A stretch of DNA of 64,000 nucleotides from Erwinia sp. E602 (GCF_018141005.1 NZ_CP046582.1:3658001-3722000); one strand, 5' to 3'. Numbered from the stretch's first letter, positions 7,523 to 17,341 are shown. The notes: generated from the letters alone by a model not told the origin. Program-made: numbers and translations.

Positions 7523-7927
7523 TCACGTTGCTTTCTGGCAGCAGCCTGCCAGATGATTGATGATCGGGCAGTCGGCGCTGTCATCGCCGGGGCAGCTGGC
7601 GGCGAGATCCAGCAGGCGCTGGCGCATCTCTGTTAGCTGTTGGATATGGTTCTCAATTTCGCTGACTTTCTCCAGGGTGCGTGCCTTAACGTCGGCGCTG
7701 TGCCGGGCGGGATCGTTAAACAGCCCGACCATTTCGCGGCACTCGTCAAGGTTGAACCCCACCTGGCGCGCCTGGCGCAGCAGCGTCAGCTCTTCCAGAT
7801 GTCTCGGTCCATAGGTACGGTAGCCGTTGTCGCCGCGAAGCGGCGGCGTGACCAGCCCCTTCTCTTCGTAGAAACGGATCGCTTTACTGGTTAATCCGGT
7901 CTTTTTCGCCACATCGCTGATATTCAT
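7523..7927 (-). CDS. cueR: CueR, Cu(I)-responsive MerR-family activator
   Basis: A 134-residue MerR regulator, near-identical in layout to E. coli CueR. The N-terminal HTH is [20 protein letters not shown], followed by a dimerisation helix. The metal loop [11 protein letters not shown] carries the two cysteines (equivalent to Cys112 and Cys120) that hold one Cu(I), and the C-terminus ends CC. I start at the ATG at 7927; the open frame extends 17 codons further upstream without a ribosome site. It is divergent from copA, whose promoter carries the expected CueR dyad. Confidence 0.96.
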   Translation of the reverse strand: MNISDVAKKTGLTSKAIRFYEEKGLVTPPLRGDNGYRTYGPRHLEELTLLRQARQVGFNLDECREMVGLFNDPARHSADVKARTLEKVSEIENHIQQLTEMRQRLLDLAASCPGDDSADCPIINHLAGCCQKAT

Positions 7928-8236
7928 CGCTTCTCCACAGGCTGGCCGTATCTCAGTCATCACTCTTATTCTACACATCCTCAGGTATCACGCACGCCTG
8001 CTGCCGCCCCTGGCAGACGCAAGCCTGATAGCCGCTGCCACGCCGAAAAAAACCAGACGCACACGTTGCTTACCCGGTTACTCAGCAACACTCGCCGCTG
8101 GCAGACCCGATGCCCGCAGCAGTGCAGGCAAACCCGCGGCATAGCGTGTGGATCCTGTTCTTCACGTTAACATTTGACCTTCCCCTTGCGGGAAGGTTTA
8201 ACCTTGTCTGTGATGTCCCACTCACAGGAGAGAATT
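7928..8236. other. cueR-copA divergent intergenic region
   Basis: Roughly 310 bp. Apart from the CueR-controlled copA promoter at 8174-8204 I see no gene, RNA or repeat. A short rightward open frame beginning at 8110 lacks coding features. Confidence 0.5.
8174..8204 (+). promoter_or_regulatory. copA promoter with CueR box
   Basis: -35 TTGACC (8174-8179), long 19-bp spacer and -10 TAACCT (8199-8204). The 21-bp dyad at 8177-8197 has arms ACCTTCC and GGAAGGT. The stretched spacer and dyad match E. coli PcopA, where CueR untwists the spacer when Cu(I) binds. Confidence 0.92.
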
Positions 8237-11041
8237 ATGACCGATACCATTCATCTTGCGCTGGATGGCCTGACCTGCGGCCACTGCGTAAAACGCGTGA
8301 AAGAGGCGCTGGAAAAACGCGATGACGTGCAGCATGCAGACGTTACGGTCGATGCAGCGCAGGTAACCGGCAGTGCCAGCGGGGAAGCGCTGATCGCCGC
8401 GGTTGAATCTGCGGGTTATCACGCCACGCTGGCCACGGGAGTCGCGCGCCCAAAGGCTGACCCGCTGACAGAATCAGAATCTCAGCCGGAAGCGCTGACA
8501 GCGGCGGCGTCGAAGCTTCCGGCGAAAATGACCGGCATGCACAGCGCTGCAACGCAACCGCTGCGCGTTGTCGGCATCCAGCCCGCCGTGCGCGCGAAGC
8601 AGGCTGGTCAGGATGCGCTTTCTGCCAAAGCAGGCAAAGCCGAAGAGAGCATTCAGGCCCCGGCGGCGGGAATGACCGACAGCAGCATTCAGACCCCGGC
8701 GGCGGGGATGACCGACAACAGCATTCAGGCCCCGGCGGCGGGAATGACCGACAGCAGCATTCAGGCCCCGGCGGCGGGGATGACCGACAGCAGCAGCCAG
8801 GCTAAGGCGGCGATGCCCGACGACAGCCACCAGCTGCTGATCGAGGGAATGAGCTGCGCCAGTTGCGTCAGCCGGGTGGAGAAGGCGTTAACAAACGTGC
8901 CCGGCGTCCGTCAGGCACGCGTCAATCTGGCCGAACGCAGCGCGCTGGTGCAGGGTACGGCCACGCCGGCCATGCTGACTGAGGCCGTGAGCCGCGCCGG
9001 CTACGGCGCGGAAATTATTGAAGATGAAGGCGAGCGCCGCGAGAAGCAGCAGCAGAGCGCGCTGGCGGCGATGCGCCGTTTCCGCTGGCAGGCGGCCCTC
9101 GCGTTAGCGCTGGGTATTCCACTGATGATCTGGGGGATGCTCGGCGACAATATGATGCTGACCGCCGACAACCGCAGCCTGTGGCTGGGGCTCGGCGTCC
9201 TGACGTTAATGGTGATGGTGCTAGCCGGTGGCCATTTCTACCGCAGCGCCTGGCGTAGCCTGCGCAACGGCGTGGCGACCATGGATACGCTGGTAGCACT
9301 GGGCACGGGCGCGGCCTGGCTCTACTCCTTCAGCGTTAACCTGTGGCCGCAGTGGTTCCCGATGGCGGCGCAGAACCTTTATTATGAAGCCAGCGCGATG
9401 ATTATCGGGCTGATTAATCTTGGCCATATGCTCGAACAGCGGGCACGGCAGCGCTCCTCCAGGGCGCTGGAGCGGCTGCTGGATCTGACCCCGCCTGTCG
9501 CCCGCGTGGTGACGGAAAACGGTGAACGCAGCCTGCCGCTGAGCGAGGTGCAGCCGGGGATGACGCTGCGGGTCAATACCGGCGATCGCGTGCCGGTGGA
9601 CGGCACCATCGTGCAGGGCGAGGCGTGGCTGGATGAGGCGATGCTGACCGGCGAAGCGCTACCGCAGCAGAAGGCGGCGGGCGATACGCTGCACGCGGGA
9701 ACGGTGATGCAGGACGGCAGCGTGCTGTTTACCGCCGATGCCGTAGGTAAGAACACCACCCTGGCGCGAATTATTCAGCTGGTACGCCAGGCACAGAGCA
9801 GCAAGCCGGAAATCGGCAGGCTGGCGGACCGCATCTCGGCGGTGTTTGTGCCGGTGGTGGTGGCCATTGCGCTGGTCAGCGCGGCGGTCTGGTACCTGTC
9901 TGGCCCGGCACCTCAGCTGGTCTACACCCTGGTGGTTGCCACCACCGTGCTGATCATCGCCTGCCCCTGTGCACTCGGCCTGGCCACGCCGATGTCGATT
10001 ATCGCCGGCGTCGGCCGCGCCGCGGAGTTTGGCGTGCTGGTGCGCGATGCCGACGCATTGCAGCAGGCCAGTACGCTGACCACGCTGGTGTTTGATAAAA
10101 CCGGCACCCTGACCGAAGGGGCACCTAAAGTGGCCGAGGTGCTGCTGTTTAACGGTGCGGAGCTGTCGCAGGTGCAGCGTCAGGCCGCAGCACTGGAGCA
10201 GGGCTCCGGCCACCCGCTGGCCCGGGCTATTCTCAGCCACGCAGGGCTGGCGACGCTGCCGGAGGTCGCTCAGTTCCGTACCCTGGCGGGCCTGGGCGTC
10301 AGCGGCTTACTTGACGGTGTGCCGCTGCTGCTGGGCAACCGGGCGCTGATGGAGCAGCAGCAGATAGACACCGCACCGGTTGCGGCCGCGCTGGAGCAGC
10401 AGGCCAGCCTGGGCGCGACGCCGGTGCTGCTGGCCGCCGCAGGGCGCATCGTGGCGCTGTTCGCCATCCGCGACCCGCTGCGCAGTGAGAGCGTTAACGC
10501 GCTGCGACGCCTGCACCAGCGTGGCTATCAGCTGGTAATGCTGACCGGCGACAATCAGCTGACCGCGCAGGCGGTGGCCCGTGAAGCCGGCATCGATCGG
10601 GTGATTGCCGGGGTGCTGCCGGACGGTAAAGCGCAGGCGATTCGCGAACTGCAGCAGCAGGGCCAGCGGGTGGCGATGATCGGCGACGGTATCAACGATG
10701 CCCCGGCGCTGGCGCAGGCCGACGTCGGCATCGCCATGGGCGGCGGCAGCGACGTGGCAATTGAAACCGCGGCGATCACGCTGATGCGCCAGGATCTGAA
10801 TGCGGTGGTGGATGCGCTGGCGATCGCTAATGCCACGCTGCGTAATATGAAACAGAATCTGCTGGGCGCCTTTATCTATAACGCCTGCGGCATCCCGATC
10901 GCCGCCGGCGTGCTCTATCCACTGACCGGCACCCTGCTCAGCCCGGTGGTGGCCGGGGCGGCGATGGCGCTGTCGTCGATTACCGTGGTCAGCAACGCCA
11001 ACCGCCTGCTGCGCTTCCGGCCGCCGCAGGATAAGGTGTAA
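8237..11041 (+). CDS. copA: CopA, Cu(I)-exporting P1B-type ATPase
   Basis: A 934-residue copper pump of the inner membrane, about 100 residues longer than E. coli CopA. Domains in order: metal-binding domain 1 (GLTCGHC, residues 1-70), an Ala/Ser-rich linker (about 72-195) with a tandem repeat, metal-binding domain 2 (GMSCASC, about 205-270), eight membrane helices with the CPC ion motif (IIACPCALG), phosphorylation motif DKTGTLT, nucleotide domain with GSGHPLA, and hinge [10 protein letters not shown]. Start at the ATG at 8237 behind AGGAGAG and the CueR-type promoter. All catalytic motifs are intact; the extra length is entirely in the linker between the metal domains. Confidence 0.97.
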   Translation: MTDTIHLALDGLTCGHCVKRVKEALEKRDDVQHADVTVDAAQVTGSASGEALIAAVESAGYHATLATGVARPKADPLTESESQPEALTAAASKLPAKMTGMHSAATQPLRVVGIQPAVRAKQAGQDALSAKAGKAEESIQAPAAGMTDSSIQTPAAGMTDNSIQAPAAGMTDSSIQAPAAGMTDSSSQAKAAMPDDSHQLLIEGMSCASCVSRVEKALTNVPGVRQARVNLAERSALVQGTATPAMLTEAVSRAGYGAEIIEDEGERREKQQQSALAAMRRFRWQAALALALGIPLMIWGMLGDNMMLTADNRSLWLGLGVLTLMVMVLAGGHFYRSAWRSLRNGVATMDTLVALGTGAAWLYSFSVNLWPQWFPMAAQNLYYEASAMIIGLINLGHMLEQRARQRSSRALERLLDLTPPVARVVTENGERSLPLSEVQPGMTLRVNTGDRVPVDGTIVQGEAWLDEAMLTGEALPQQKAAGDTLHAGTVMQDGSVLFTADAVGKNTTLARIIQLVRQAQSSKPEIGRLADRISAVFVPVVVAIALVSAAVWYLSGPAPQLVYTLVVATTVLIIACPCALGLATPMSIIAGVGRAAEFGVLVRDADALQQASTLTTLVFDKTGTLTEGAPKVAEVLLFNGAELSQVQRQAAALEQGSGHPLARAILSHAGLATLPEVAQFRTLAGLGVSGLLDGVPLLLGNRALMEQQQIDTAPVAAALEQQASLGATPVLLAAAGRIVALFAIRDPLRSESVNALRRLHQRGYQLVMLTGDNQLTAQAVAREAGIDRVIAGVLPDGKAQAIRELQQQGQRVAMIGDGINDAPALAQADVGIAMGGGSDVAIETAAITLMRQDLNAVVDALAIANATLRNMKQNLLGAFIYNACGIPIAAGVLYPLTGTLLSPVVAGAAMALSSITVVSNANRLLRFRPPQDKV
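8449..8460 (+). promoter_or_regulatory. Predicted -1 frameshift site making a CopA(Z)-like copper chaperone
   Basis: The zero frame reads CCA AAG GCT. The slippery run CCCAAAG (8449-8455) allows a -1 slip to CCC AAA GGC followed at once by TGA (8458-8460). This would release a product of about 74 residues comprising the first metal-binding domain and ending PKG. E. coli copA has the equivalent signal at the same codon, where it yields the CopA(Z) chaperone. Use of the site here is inferred. Confidence 0.7.
8648..8791 (+). repeat. 36-bp in-frame tandem repeat (4 copies) in copA linker
   Basis: Four consecutive 36-bp units at 8648, 8684, 8720 and 8756 encode [12 protein letters not shown] with minor changes (unit 2 has T for A and ends in N). 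A degenerate partial unit follows. The phase is kept, so gain or loss of units only changes the spacing between the two metal-binding domains. Confidence 0.95.
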
Positions 11042-11122
11042 AATCACACGGTTGTAATCTGTCCATCAGTCACTTATCAGGCTAGCATGGGGGTTCCGGG
11101 GCTATAAGGTGGAAGAGAAGCG

Positions 11123-11926
11123 ATGGGCAAATTTATCCGCGACCTGCGGGCGTGCTGGCGCAGGATCTGGCAGGAACCCTGTGGTTACCCTGCGCTGGAT
11201 ATTACCCTGCCCCACTGCCAGCTGCATCTGGTCGGCAGCATCCATATGGGCACCCGCACCATGCAGCCGCTGCCTGAGGCGCTGCTGGCCCGGCTGGCGC
11301 AGGCCGATGCGCTGATTGTGGAAGCCGATATCACCAACGCCGCCTCGCCGTTTTCTGAAGCCGAGGTCTGCGCGCCGCTCGCGGAGCGGCTGACGCCGCA
11401 GGCGTTCAGCGATCTGCAGCAGCGTTGTGAAGAGCTGGGGATCGACGCGGCCCGCGTGGAGACGCTGCCCGCCTGGCAGGTGGCGCTGATGCTGCAGGCG
11501 CAACAGGCGCAACGTCTCGGGCTGCATGCCGACTGCGGAATTGACTACCAGCTGCTGCGGGCTGCCCGGCAACAGCAAAAGCCGATTATCGAGCTGGAAG
11601 GAGCAGAAACCCAGCTGGCGCTGCTGAAATCACTGCCGGATAACGGCTTACCGCTGCTGCTGGATACCCTGCAGCACTGGCAGGTGAACGCCCGCCTGCT
11701 ACAAACTATGATCGGCTGGTGGCTGGCTACGCCGCCGCGGCACCGCGACCGCTTCGCCCTGCCGGATACGTTCAGCAGCGGGCTTAACGAGCTGCTGATG
11801 CACCAGCGCAACCGCCAGTGGCAACAGACGCTGCGCCAGCTGCCGCCGGGGCATTATGTGGTGGCGGTCGGGGCGCTGCATCTTTACGGGGACGGCAATC
11901 TGCCCGACCTGCTGCAGGAAAAATAA
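11123..11926 (+). CDS. ybaP: YbaP, TraB/GumN-family protein
   Basis: A 267-residue protein of the TraB/GumN family, whose fold resembles Tiki-type metalloproteases. Conserved motifs are GSIHMG near residues 39-44, EADIT, and VGALHLYGDGNLPDLL at the C-terminus, supplying the two GxxH-type histidines. No clear signal peptide is seen; the first residues are basic and aromatic. It follows copA and precedes ybaK as in E. coli. Biochemical role not established. Confidence 0.9.
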   Translation: MGKFIRDLRACWRRIWQEPCGYPALDITLPHCQLHLVGSIHMGTRTMQPLPEALLARLAQADALIVEADITNAASPFSEAEVCAPLAERLTPQAFSDLQQRCEELGIDAARVETLPAWQVALMLQAQQAQRLGLHADCGIDYQLLRAARQQQKPIIELEGAETQLALLKSLPDNGLPLLLDTLQHWQVNARLLQTMIGWWLATPPRHRDRFALPDTFSSGLNELLMHQRNRQWQQTLRQLPPGHYVVAVGALHLYGDGNLPDLLQEK

Positions 11927-11930
11927 AAAA

Positions 11931-12009
11931 AATGGCCGGTATCACTACCGGCCAGTCAATAAGGAAATTTTTATGATTTTGGTTGTCAGCCAGCACGGGT
12001 GCTGACGCG
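11931..12009 (-). ncRNA. chiX: ChiX (MicM/SroB) small RNA
   Basis: Located between ybaP and ybaK on the opposite strand, exactly where E. coli encodes ChiX. The minus-strand sequence has a 5' hairpin (CAGCAC/GTGCTG), an unpaired A/U-rich middle with AAAATTTCC and TTGAC (the region that pairs with the chitoporin mRNA in E. coli), and a terminator TGGCCGGT / ACCGGCCA with eight T. A plausible -10 GACAAT lies at 12016-12021, giving about 79 nt. ChiX silences chiPQ through Hfq. The 5' boundary is approximate. Confidence 0.78.
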
Positions 12010-12104
12010 GGGCAGATTGTCGCGCAAAGTGCACTTTTTCGCCAGTACTTTTATTCATCAAATCAAGACTTGTGACTCACCAGCATAAAAGAGGGATGAC
12101 CGCG

Positions 12105-12584
12105 ATGACGCCGGCAGTAAAACTTCTCGAAAAACATAAAATTAATTTCACCATCCACGCGTATGAGCACGACAGTAACGAAACCCATTTTGGTGAAGAG
12201 GCGGTACGGAAACTCAATCTGGACGCCGCGCAGGTGTACAAAACCCTGTTGGTGGCGCTGAACGGTGACAACAAAACCCTCGCAGTGGCGGTGACGCCGG
12301 TTGCCGGGCAGCTGGATCTGAAAAAGGTGGCGAAGGCGCTGGGCGCGAAAAAGGCCGAGATGGCCGATCCGCAGGCGGCGCAGCGCAGCACCGGCTACCT
12401 GCTGGGGGGCATCAGCCCGCTGGGGCAGAAAAAACGGCTGCCGACGGTGATTGACCAGCCGGCGCAGGCGTTTGCCACCCTGTTTATCTCCGGCGGCAAA
12501 CGCGGGCTGGATCTCGAACTGGCCCCCGGCGATCTGGCGGCGCTGCTCGATGCGCGCTTTGCGGATATCGCTAAACACGATTAG
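12105..12584 (+). CDS. ybaK: YbaK, Cys-tRNA(Pro)/Cys-tRNA(Cys) deacylase
   Basis: A 159-residue editing enzyme that hydrolyses cysteine mischarged on tRNA(Pro). It is full length versus E. coli and carries the family segments [43 protein letters not shown] and SGGKRGLD. The start is set at ATG 12105 (N-terminus [10 protein letters not shown] as in E. coli), behind GAGGG; in-frame ATGs 9 and 33 bp upstream are less likely. Its TAG overlaps by 4 bp the stop of the convergent LysR gene. Confidence 0.94.
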   Translation: MTPAVKLLEKHKINFTIHAYEHDSNETHFGEEAVRKLNLDAAQVYKTLLVALNGDNKTLAVAVTPVAGQLDLKKVAKALGAKKAEMADPQAAQRSTGYLLGGISPLGQKKRLPTVIDQPAQAFATLFISGGKRGLDLELAPGDLAALLDARFADIAKHD

Positions 12585-13447
12585 TCAGCAGTCTGCGCAA
12601 TCAGCTGGTCGATCATCCAGCGCCCGGCCGGGCCTGGCGGTGCGCGCCGGGACCAGGCAACGTCCACCTGGATGCGCTGCGGCCAGCCCGCCACCGGCAG
12701 CTCGCGCAGCTTCTGATGACCAAACTGTTCGTCCATCCAGCGCGGCAATACCGTCCAGCCAAATCCCTGTTCGGCCATCTCCAGCAGCAGCAGGTAGGAA
12801 TCTGCCAGCCAGACCTTTCCACCGGATACCGGCACCGGCGCGGTCATCAGCCGCAGCCTGAGCTGTCGTTCGCGCTGCAGATCCGCTTCGCTAACCAGCG
12901 GCTGTTGCGCCAGCGGGTGGTCGCGGTGCAGGTAGATCGCCATCTGCGCTTCAACCTGCAGGCGCTGCACGCTGATATCGGCCGGATAGCGCGGCTGCAC
13001 CCGTATCACGCCAACGTGCGCCCGCCCGCTCTGCAGCAGGTCAATCACATCGTCGTCTTCGGCAATCATGCACTCGAACTCAATCTCCGGGTAGCGGCTG
13101 GCCAGCCGCTGCAGCAGCCGTTCGTGGTGATCGGCCTGCCAGAAATCAGAAATCGCCAGCCGCAGGTGCGGCTCCACCTCGCCGGCCAGCCTTATCGCCA
13201 GGTCATCCAGCTTTGCCGACGCCGCGAGGATCGCCTGCACCTGGGCCAGCGTGCGCTGGCCGTTTTCGGTCAGCACCGGCGTGCGCGCCTCACGGTTAAA
13301 CAGCGCGTAGCCGAGATCGCTTTCCAGGTTGGCGATGGCGGTGCTGATGGTCGACTGGCTTTTACGCAGCGCGCGGGCCGCGGCCGAAAAGGAACCGCTT
13401 TCAACGGTTTGCACAAAGGCTTCGAGAGATTCCGGGGAGTAGCGCAT
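12581..13447 (-). CDS. LysR-family regulator next to PACE efflux pump
   Basis: A 288-residue LysR regulator: HTH at residues 5-62 ([27 protein letters not shown]), then an effector domain ([21 protein letters not shown]). Start at the ATG at 13447, the second of two adjacent ATGs. It is divergent from the PACE transporter gene 160 bp away, the arrangement of AceR/AceI in Acinetobacter. It is therefore likely a ligand-dependent activator of that pump; effector unknown. Confidence 0.87.
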   Translation of the reverse strand: MRYSPESLEAFVQTVESGSFSAAARALRKSQSTISTAIANLESDLGYALFNREARTPVLTENGQRTLAQVQAILAASAKLDDLAIRLAGEVEPHLRLAISDFWQADHHERLLQRLASRYPEIEFECMIAEDDDVIDLLQSGRAHVGVIRVQPRYPADISVQRLQVEAQMAIYLHRDHPLAQQPLVSEADLQRERQLRLRLMTAPVPVSGGKVWLADSYLLLLEMAEQGFGWTVLPRWMDEQFGHQKLRELPVAGWPQRIQVDVAWSRRAPPGPAGRWMIDQLIAQTAD

Positions 13448-13607
13448 CAATGTATCGCTTTTATCGATGGATATTCATTTTATCTTAGCAGAAAAATCAC
13501 AGAAAATAGCCGCTGTCACGGGCCGGAAGCGGGCCCGCCCAGGCAGGCGAAGTGAGAGTTAACAGACAGGAACGTCGCCGTCTGCCGTTAAACCTTAAGG
13601 AGTTACC

Positions 13608-14054
13608 ATGTCTGTACGCACGCTGAAAGAGCGAATTTTACACGCGGTCGGTTTTGAAGCCGTCGCGCTGGCGATCGTTGCCCCCACCGCCGCCTGGCTG
13701 ATGGATAAGCCCCTGTTTCAGATGGGTGCGCTGGCGATTATGCTGTCCACGGTGGCAATGCTGTGGAACATTATTTACAACGCCGGTTTCGATCGCCTGT
13801 GGCCGCGCGAGCGCGTTACCCGCGGCCTGAAGCTGCGCGTGGCCCATGCGCTGGGCTTTGAGGGCGGTTTTATTCTGATCGGCCTGCCGCTGGCCGCGTG
13901 GATGCTGGATATCGGCCTGCTGCAGGCGTTTATGATTGAGATCGGTTTCTTCCTGTTCTTCCTGCCGTATACCGTGGTGTACAACTGGGTGTATGACAAA
14001 CTGCGCGACCGTCTGATCGGCGCGCGTCAGAAGCGCGCCGCCTGTCGGTCATAA
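13608..14054 (+). CDS. PACE-family multidrug/biocide efflux transporter
   Basis: A 148-residue, four-helix membrane protein made of two bacterial transmembrane pair domains. The repeated family motifs are visible: R-x6-HA-x2-FE at the start of helices 1 and 3 (LHAVGFEAVAL, AHALGFEGGFI), and W-x3-YN-x2-FD / YNWVYDKLRD at the ends of helices 2 and 4. This is the AceI/PACE signature, including the membrane-embedded glutamate needed for proton coupling. The ATG follows AAGGAG. Chlorhexidine or polyamine-like cations are typical substrates of the family; the specific one here is not known. Confidence 0.92.
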   Translation: MSVRTLKERILHAVGFEAVALAIVAPTAAWLMDKPLFQMGALAIMLSTVAMLWNIIYNAGFDRLWPRERVTRGLKLRVAHALGFEGGFILIGLPLAAWMLDIGLLQAFMIEIGFFLFFLPYTVVYNWVYDKLRDRLIGARQKRAACRS

Positions 14055-14074
14055 CGCCCGCGTGGCGTAATCAA

Positions 14075-14112
14075 AAACGGGTTCTCGTCATGGTGAAGAG
14101 AACCCGTTTTTT
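14075..14112. terminator. Terminator after PACE transporter
   Basis: Stem AAACGGGTTCTC / GAGAACCCGTTT followed by seven T on the plus strand and preceded by a run of A, so it serves the PACE gene and possibly ushA from the other side. Confidence 0.85.
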
Positions 14113-14164
14113 TATGCCCTTAGCAGCCGGTCATTGCGGCCTGTTCCGCATCCTAATCCGCCTG

Positions 14165-15928
14165 TTATTTTGCGGATGCCGTCGCGGCGTTGGCCGGACC
14201 ACTCACCGGCGGTGAGGAGGTAGCAGGCAGATCGCTTTTCGCCGTTGCGTCCTGCCCGGATGCCGCACTCTCTGCCTGACGATAGACAATCTCCCCGTGC
14301 GGCTGGTAGTCGGCCGCCTTCAGCGGCGAGTGGCCCGCGATGTACTGCTTCAGCACTTCGGCATCAACAAAGCCGGTATTAACGTAGCTGGGCTGTTTGT
14401 CGACCGCCGGCCAGCCGTCACCGCCGGTGGCGTTAAAGCTCAGCGTCGCCATGCGATAGGTTTTATCCGCCTGCAGCGGCTCACCGTTAATCTTCACTTC
14501 GCTGACCCCCTTGCCATCGGCCACCAGGCTGACGCGGGCAAACTGGGCGTAAGCACCGGAATCCACCTGCTTGTTGGCCACCACCGCCAGATACTGCTCC
14601 ACCTCGCGGCCGGTCATCTCCACGTACACCAGCGTATTACCAAACGGCTGCACCTTAAGCACGTCTTTGTAGGTGATATTCCCTTCGTCAATGGAATCAC
14701 GCACGCCGCCGCCGCTCATCGCCGCAAAATCGGCGTTGGTCCGTTCAATCTGCCCTTCAAGGATCAGCCGCGCCATGTTGGTCTGCACAAAGCGCACTTT
14801 GCTGCGATCCCCCTCCAGCCGCCCGTCGGTGCTGCCGATTTTTACCCCCAGCTGCGCTTCACCCTTTTTCTGGAACGGGGTCAGCAGCTTCATCATTGCC
14901 GGATTTTTGGCAATTTCCGGCGTGTAGTTCACCCAGGTGGTGCTGCCGTCAGCGTTGGTGACCTTATGCCTGAGGTTGATCGGCACCAGCTCGTAGTGTT
15001 CAAGACTGAGCTTGCCGTTGCGGAAGGTGAAGTCCGCACGGCCAATGTATTTGCCCCACTCGTGCGCCTGTACGATCCAGGTGCCGTTCTGCCGGTCCGG
15101 CACACACGGGGTACCCGGCACGTAGTCGGCCTGTTTCACATTCTCTTTTGCCATGCAGACCGGGTCCTGCGAGTGGCCGCCGACGATCATATCCAGGTAA
15201 CCTGCGGGCAGGGCACGTGCCATTTCAACGTCACCCGGTGCGTTAGAGCCATGGTTGCCGTTATCGTAGTGGCCCATATGGGTGGCGGCGATAATCACGT
15301 CCGGCTTCTCTTTTTGACGTAACGCCTCCACCACCTTTTTCGCCTCATCCGCCGGCTTATGGAATACGATGTCGGTGAAGTTTTCCGGATTGCCGATTTT
15401 GGCGGTGTCGTCGGTGGTCAGGCCGATCACCGCAATTTTCAGCCCCATGCGGTTAAACAGCGCATAGGGCTGGAACAGGCGCTTGCCGGTACTTTTTTCA
15501 TAGATATTGGCCGAGAGCAGTGGGAACTTCGCCCATTTCTGCTGCTGGCGCAGCACCGACAGCGGGTTATCAAACTCATGGTTGCCGATCGCCATCGCGT
15601 CATAACCGATCAGGTTCATGCCGCGAAAATCCGGCTCGGCGTCCTGCAGGTCTGATTCCGGCACCCCGGTATTGATATCGCCGCCGGAGAGGATCAGCGT
15701 GGCCCCACCGTGCGCCTGCACCTCCATGCGGATCTGGTCCATCATGGTTTTCTGCGCGGCCAGGCCGTACTCGTCGCGTTCGTTGTTCCAGAAACGACCG
15801 TGGTGATCGTTGGTGTGCAATACGGTAAATTTATAGGTGCGATCTTTGACCCACGCCTGCGCCATTAGCGGGGCGCTCACCAGTGCCAACGCCAGCACGC
15901 TGAGGATCTGTTTTTTTACTGCCGCCAT
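14165..15928 (-). CDS. ushA: UshA, periplasmic UDP-sugar hydrolase / 5'-nucleotidase
   Basis: A 587-residue exported dimetal phosphohydrolase. The signal peptide is residues 1-25, with predicted cleavage near AQA-W. N-terminal metallophosphatase motifs are VLHTNDHHGRF, GGDINTG, GNHEFDNP and GGHSQDP; the C-terminal substrate domain ends around GEIVYRQ (residue about 548). E. coli UshA is 550 residues; here an extra tail of about 37 residues is rich in Ala, Ser, Thr and Pro and looks disordered. Start ATG follows AAGGAGAGG. It degrades extracellular nucleotides and UDP-glucose for uptake. Confidence 0.95.
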   Translation of the reverse strand: MAAVKKQILSVLALALVSAPLMAQAWVKDRTYKFTVLHTNDHHGRFWNNERDEYGLAAQKTMMDQIRMEVQAHGGATLILSGGDINTGVPESDLQDAEPDFRGMNLIGYDAMAIGNHEFDNPLSVLRQQQKWAKFPLLSANIYEKSTGKRLFQPYALFNRMGLKIAVIGLTTDDTAKIGNPENFTDIVFHKPADEAKKVVEALRQKEKPDVIIAATHMGHYDNGNHGSNAPGDVEMARALPAGYLDMIVGGHSQDPVCMAKENVKQADYVPGTPCVPDRQNGTWIVQAHEWGKYIGRADFTFRNGKLSLEHYELVPINLRHKVTNADGSTTWVNYTPEIAKNPAMMKLLTPFQKKGEAQLGVKIGSTDGRLEGDRSKVRFVQTNMARLILEGQIERTNADFAAMSGGGVRDSIDEGNITYKDVLKVQPFGNTLVYVEMTGREVEQYLAVVANKQVDSGAYAQFARVSLVADGKGVSEVKINGEPLQADKTYRMATLSFNATGGDGWPAVDKQPSYVNTGFVDAEVLKQYIAGHSPLKAADYQPHGEIVYRQAESAASGQDATAKSDLPATSSPPVSGPANAATASAK

Positions 15929-16132
15929 CTGCCTCTCCTTGTTGAATAACCGCGATTGCCCTGACCGGGCAGTGATGAAAAATCAGACAAACGGCCGCGC
16001 CGTTCATCAAGGGTGTAATTATGCCGCAGGCATAGATCAAAAAAGTCATTATCACGCACAAGATAGTTGGTTATAAAGGAAGATTCCCTGCAGTTCACCC
16101 ATTAAAACAGATAACGATGACAGGTTAATTTT

Positions 16133-17335
16133 ATGGCAAGCGAACGTACTCTCTCCTCCCCGCCCGCCGCACCGGCGCGGCGTACCGCCTTTGGCATTCT
16201 TGGCGCTATCAGCGTTGCCCACCTGCTGAACGATATGTTGCAGGCGCTGATCCTGGCGATCTACCCGCTGCTGCGCGCAGACTTCTCGCTGAGCTTTGTA
16301 CAGATCGGCCTGATCACCCTGACCTTTCAGGTCACGGCCTCGCTGCTGCAACCGGTGATTGGCTGGTACACCGATAAACACCCGCAGCCGTGGTCACTGC
16401 CGATTGGCATGGGCTTTACCCTGGCCGGGCTGGCGCTGCTGGCCACAGCCGGCAGCTTCCCTGTGATCCTGCTGGCGGCAGCGCTGGTCGGCACCGGTTC
16501 GTCGGTGTTCCACCCGGAGTCGTCGCGGGTGGCCCGCATGGCCTCCGGCGGGCGTCACGGGCTGGCCCAGTCGCTGTTCCAGGTCGGCGGTAACGCCGGC
16601 AGCGCGCTCGGCCCGCTGCTGGCCGCGCTGGTGATTGCCCCTTACGGCCGCGGTAACGTCGGCTGGTTTACGCTGGCCGCGCTGCTGGCGATTGTGCTGC
16701 TGCTGCAAATCAGCCGCTGGTATCAGGCGCAGCACCGCGCGGTGAAGAGCCAGCCGGCACCGGCCGTCAGCCCGCTGCCGCGCCGCAAGGTAGCACAGGC
16801 GATTAGCATCCTGCTGCTGCTGGTATTCTCCAAGTACTTCTACCTCACCAGCCTGAGCAGCTATTACACTTTCTACCTGATGCAGAAATTCAGCCTGTCG
16901 GTGCAGAGCGCCCAGCTGCACCTGTTCGTGTTTCTGTTCGCCGTGGCGGCCGGTACGGTGATCGGTGGGCCGATCGGCGATAAAATTGGCCGTAAGCGGG
17001 TGATCTGGGCGTCGATTCTCGGCGTCGCCCCGTTTACCCTGCTGCTGCCGCACGTCGGATTGTGGTGGACCGGCGCGCTGTCGGTGATTATTGGCTTTGT
17101 GCTGGCGTCGGCCTTCTCGGCGATTCTGGTCTACGCCCAGGAGCTGATGCCGGCGCGTATCGGTATGGTTTCAGGGCTGTTTTTCGGTTTTGCCTTTGGT
17201 ATGGGCGGCATCGGGGCTGCGGTGCTTGGCCTGGTAGCCGACCACACCGGTATCGAACGGGTCTATCAAATCTGCGCTTATCTGCCGCTTCTCGGCATTC
17301 TCACCGCTTTCCTGCCTGATAACCGCCATAAATAG
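16133..17335 (+). CDS. fsr: Fsr, fosmidomycin-resistance MFS exporter
   Basis: A 400-residue, 12-helix MFS protein divergent from ushA as in E. coli. Recognisable segments are GAISVAHLLNDMLQ in helix 1, HPESSRVARMASGG, SLFQVGGNAGSALGPLL and GGPIGDKIGRKRV. It exports fosmidomycin in E. coli; the natural substrate is unknown. A strong terminator follows. Confidence 0.94.
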   Translation: MASERTLSSPPAAPARRTAFGILGAISVAHLLNDMLQALILAIYPLLRADFSLSFVQIGLITLTFQVTASLLQPVIGWYTDKHPQPWSLPIGMGFTLAGLALLATAGSFPVILLAAALVGTGSSVFHPESSRVARMASGGRHGLAQSLFQVGGNAGSALGPLLAALVIAPYGRGNVGWFTLAALLAIVLLLQISRWYQAQHRAVKSQPAPAVSPLPRRKVAQAISILLLLVFSKYFYLTSLSSYYTFYLMQKFSLSVQSAQLHLFVFLFAVAAGTVIGGPIGDKIGRKRVIWASILGVAPFTLLLPHVGLWWTGALSVIIGFVLASAFSAILVYAQELMPARIGMVSGLFFGFAFGMGGIGAAVLGLVADHTGIERVYQICAYLPLLGILTAFLPDNRHK

Positions 17336-17341
17336 TCCCTT

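Noticed and set aside
8648-8791. CRISPR-like array
   Set aside because: The 36-bp periodic units are contiguous, without spacers, and in frame within copA.
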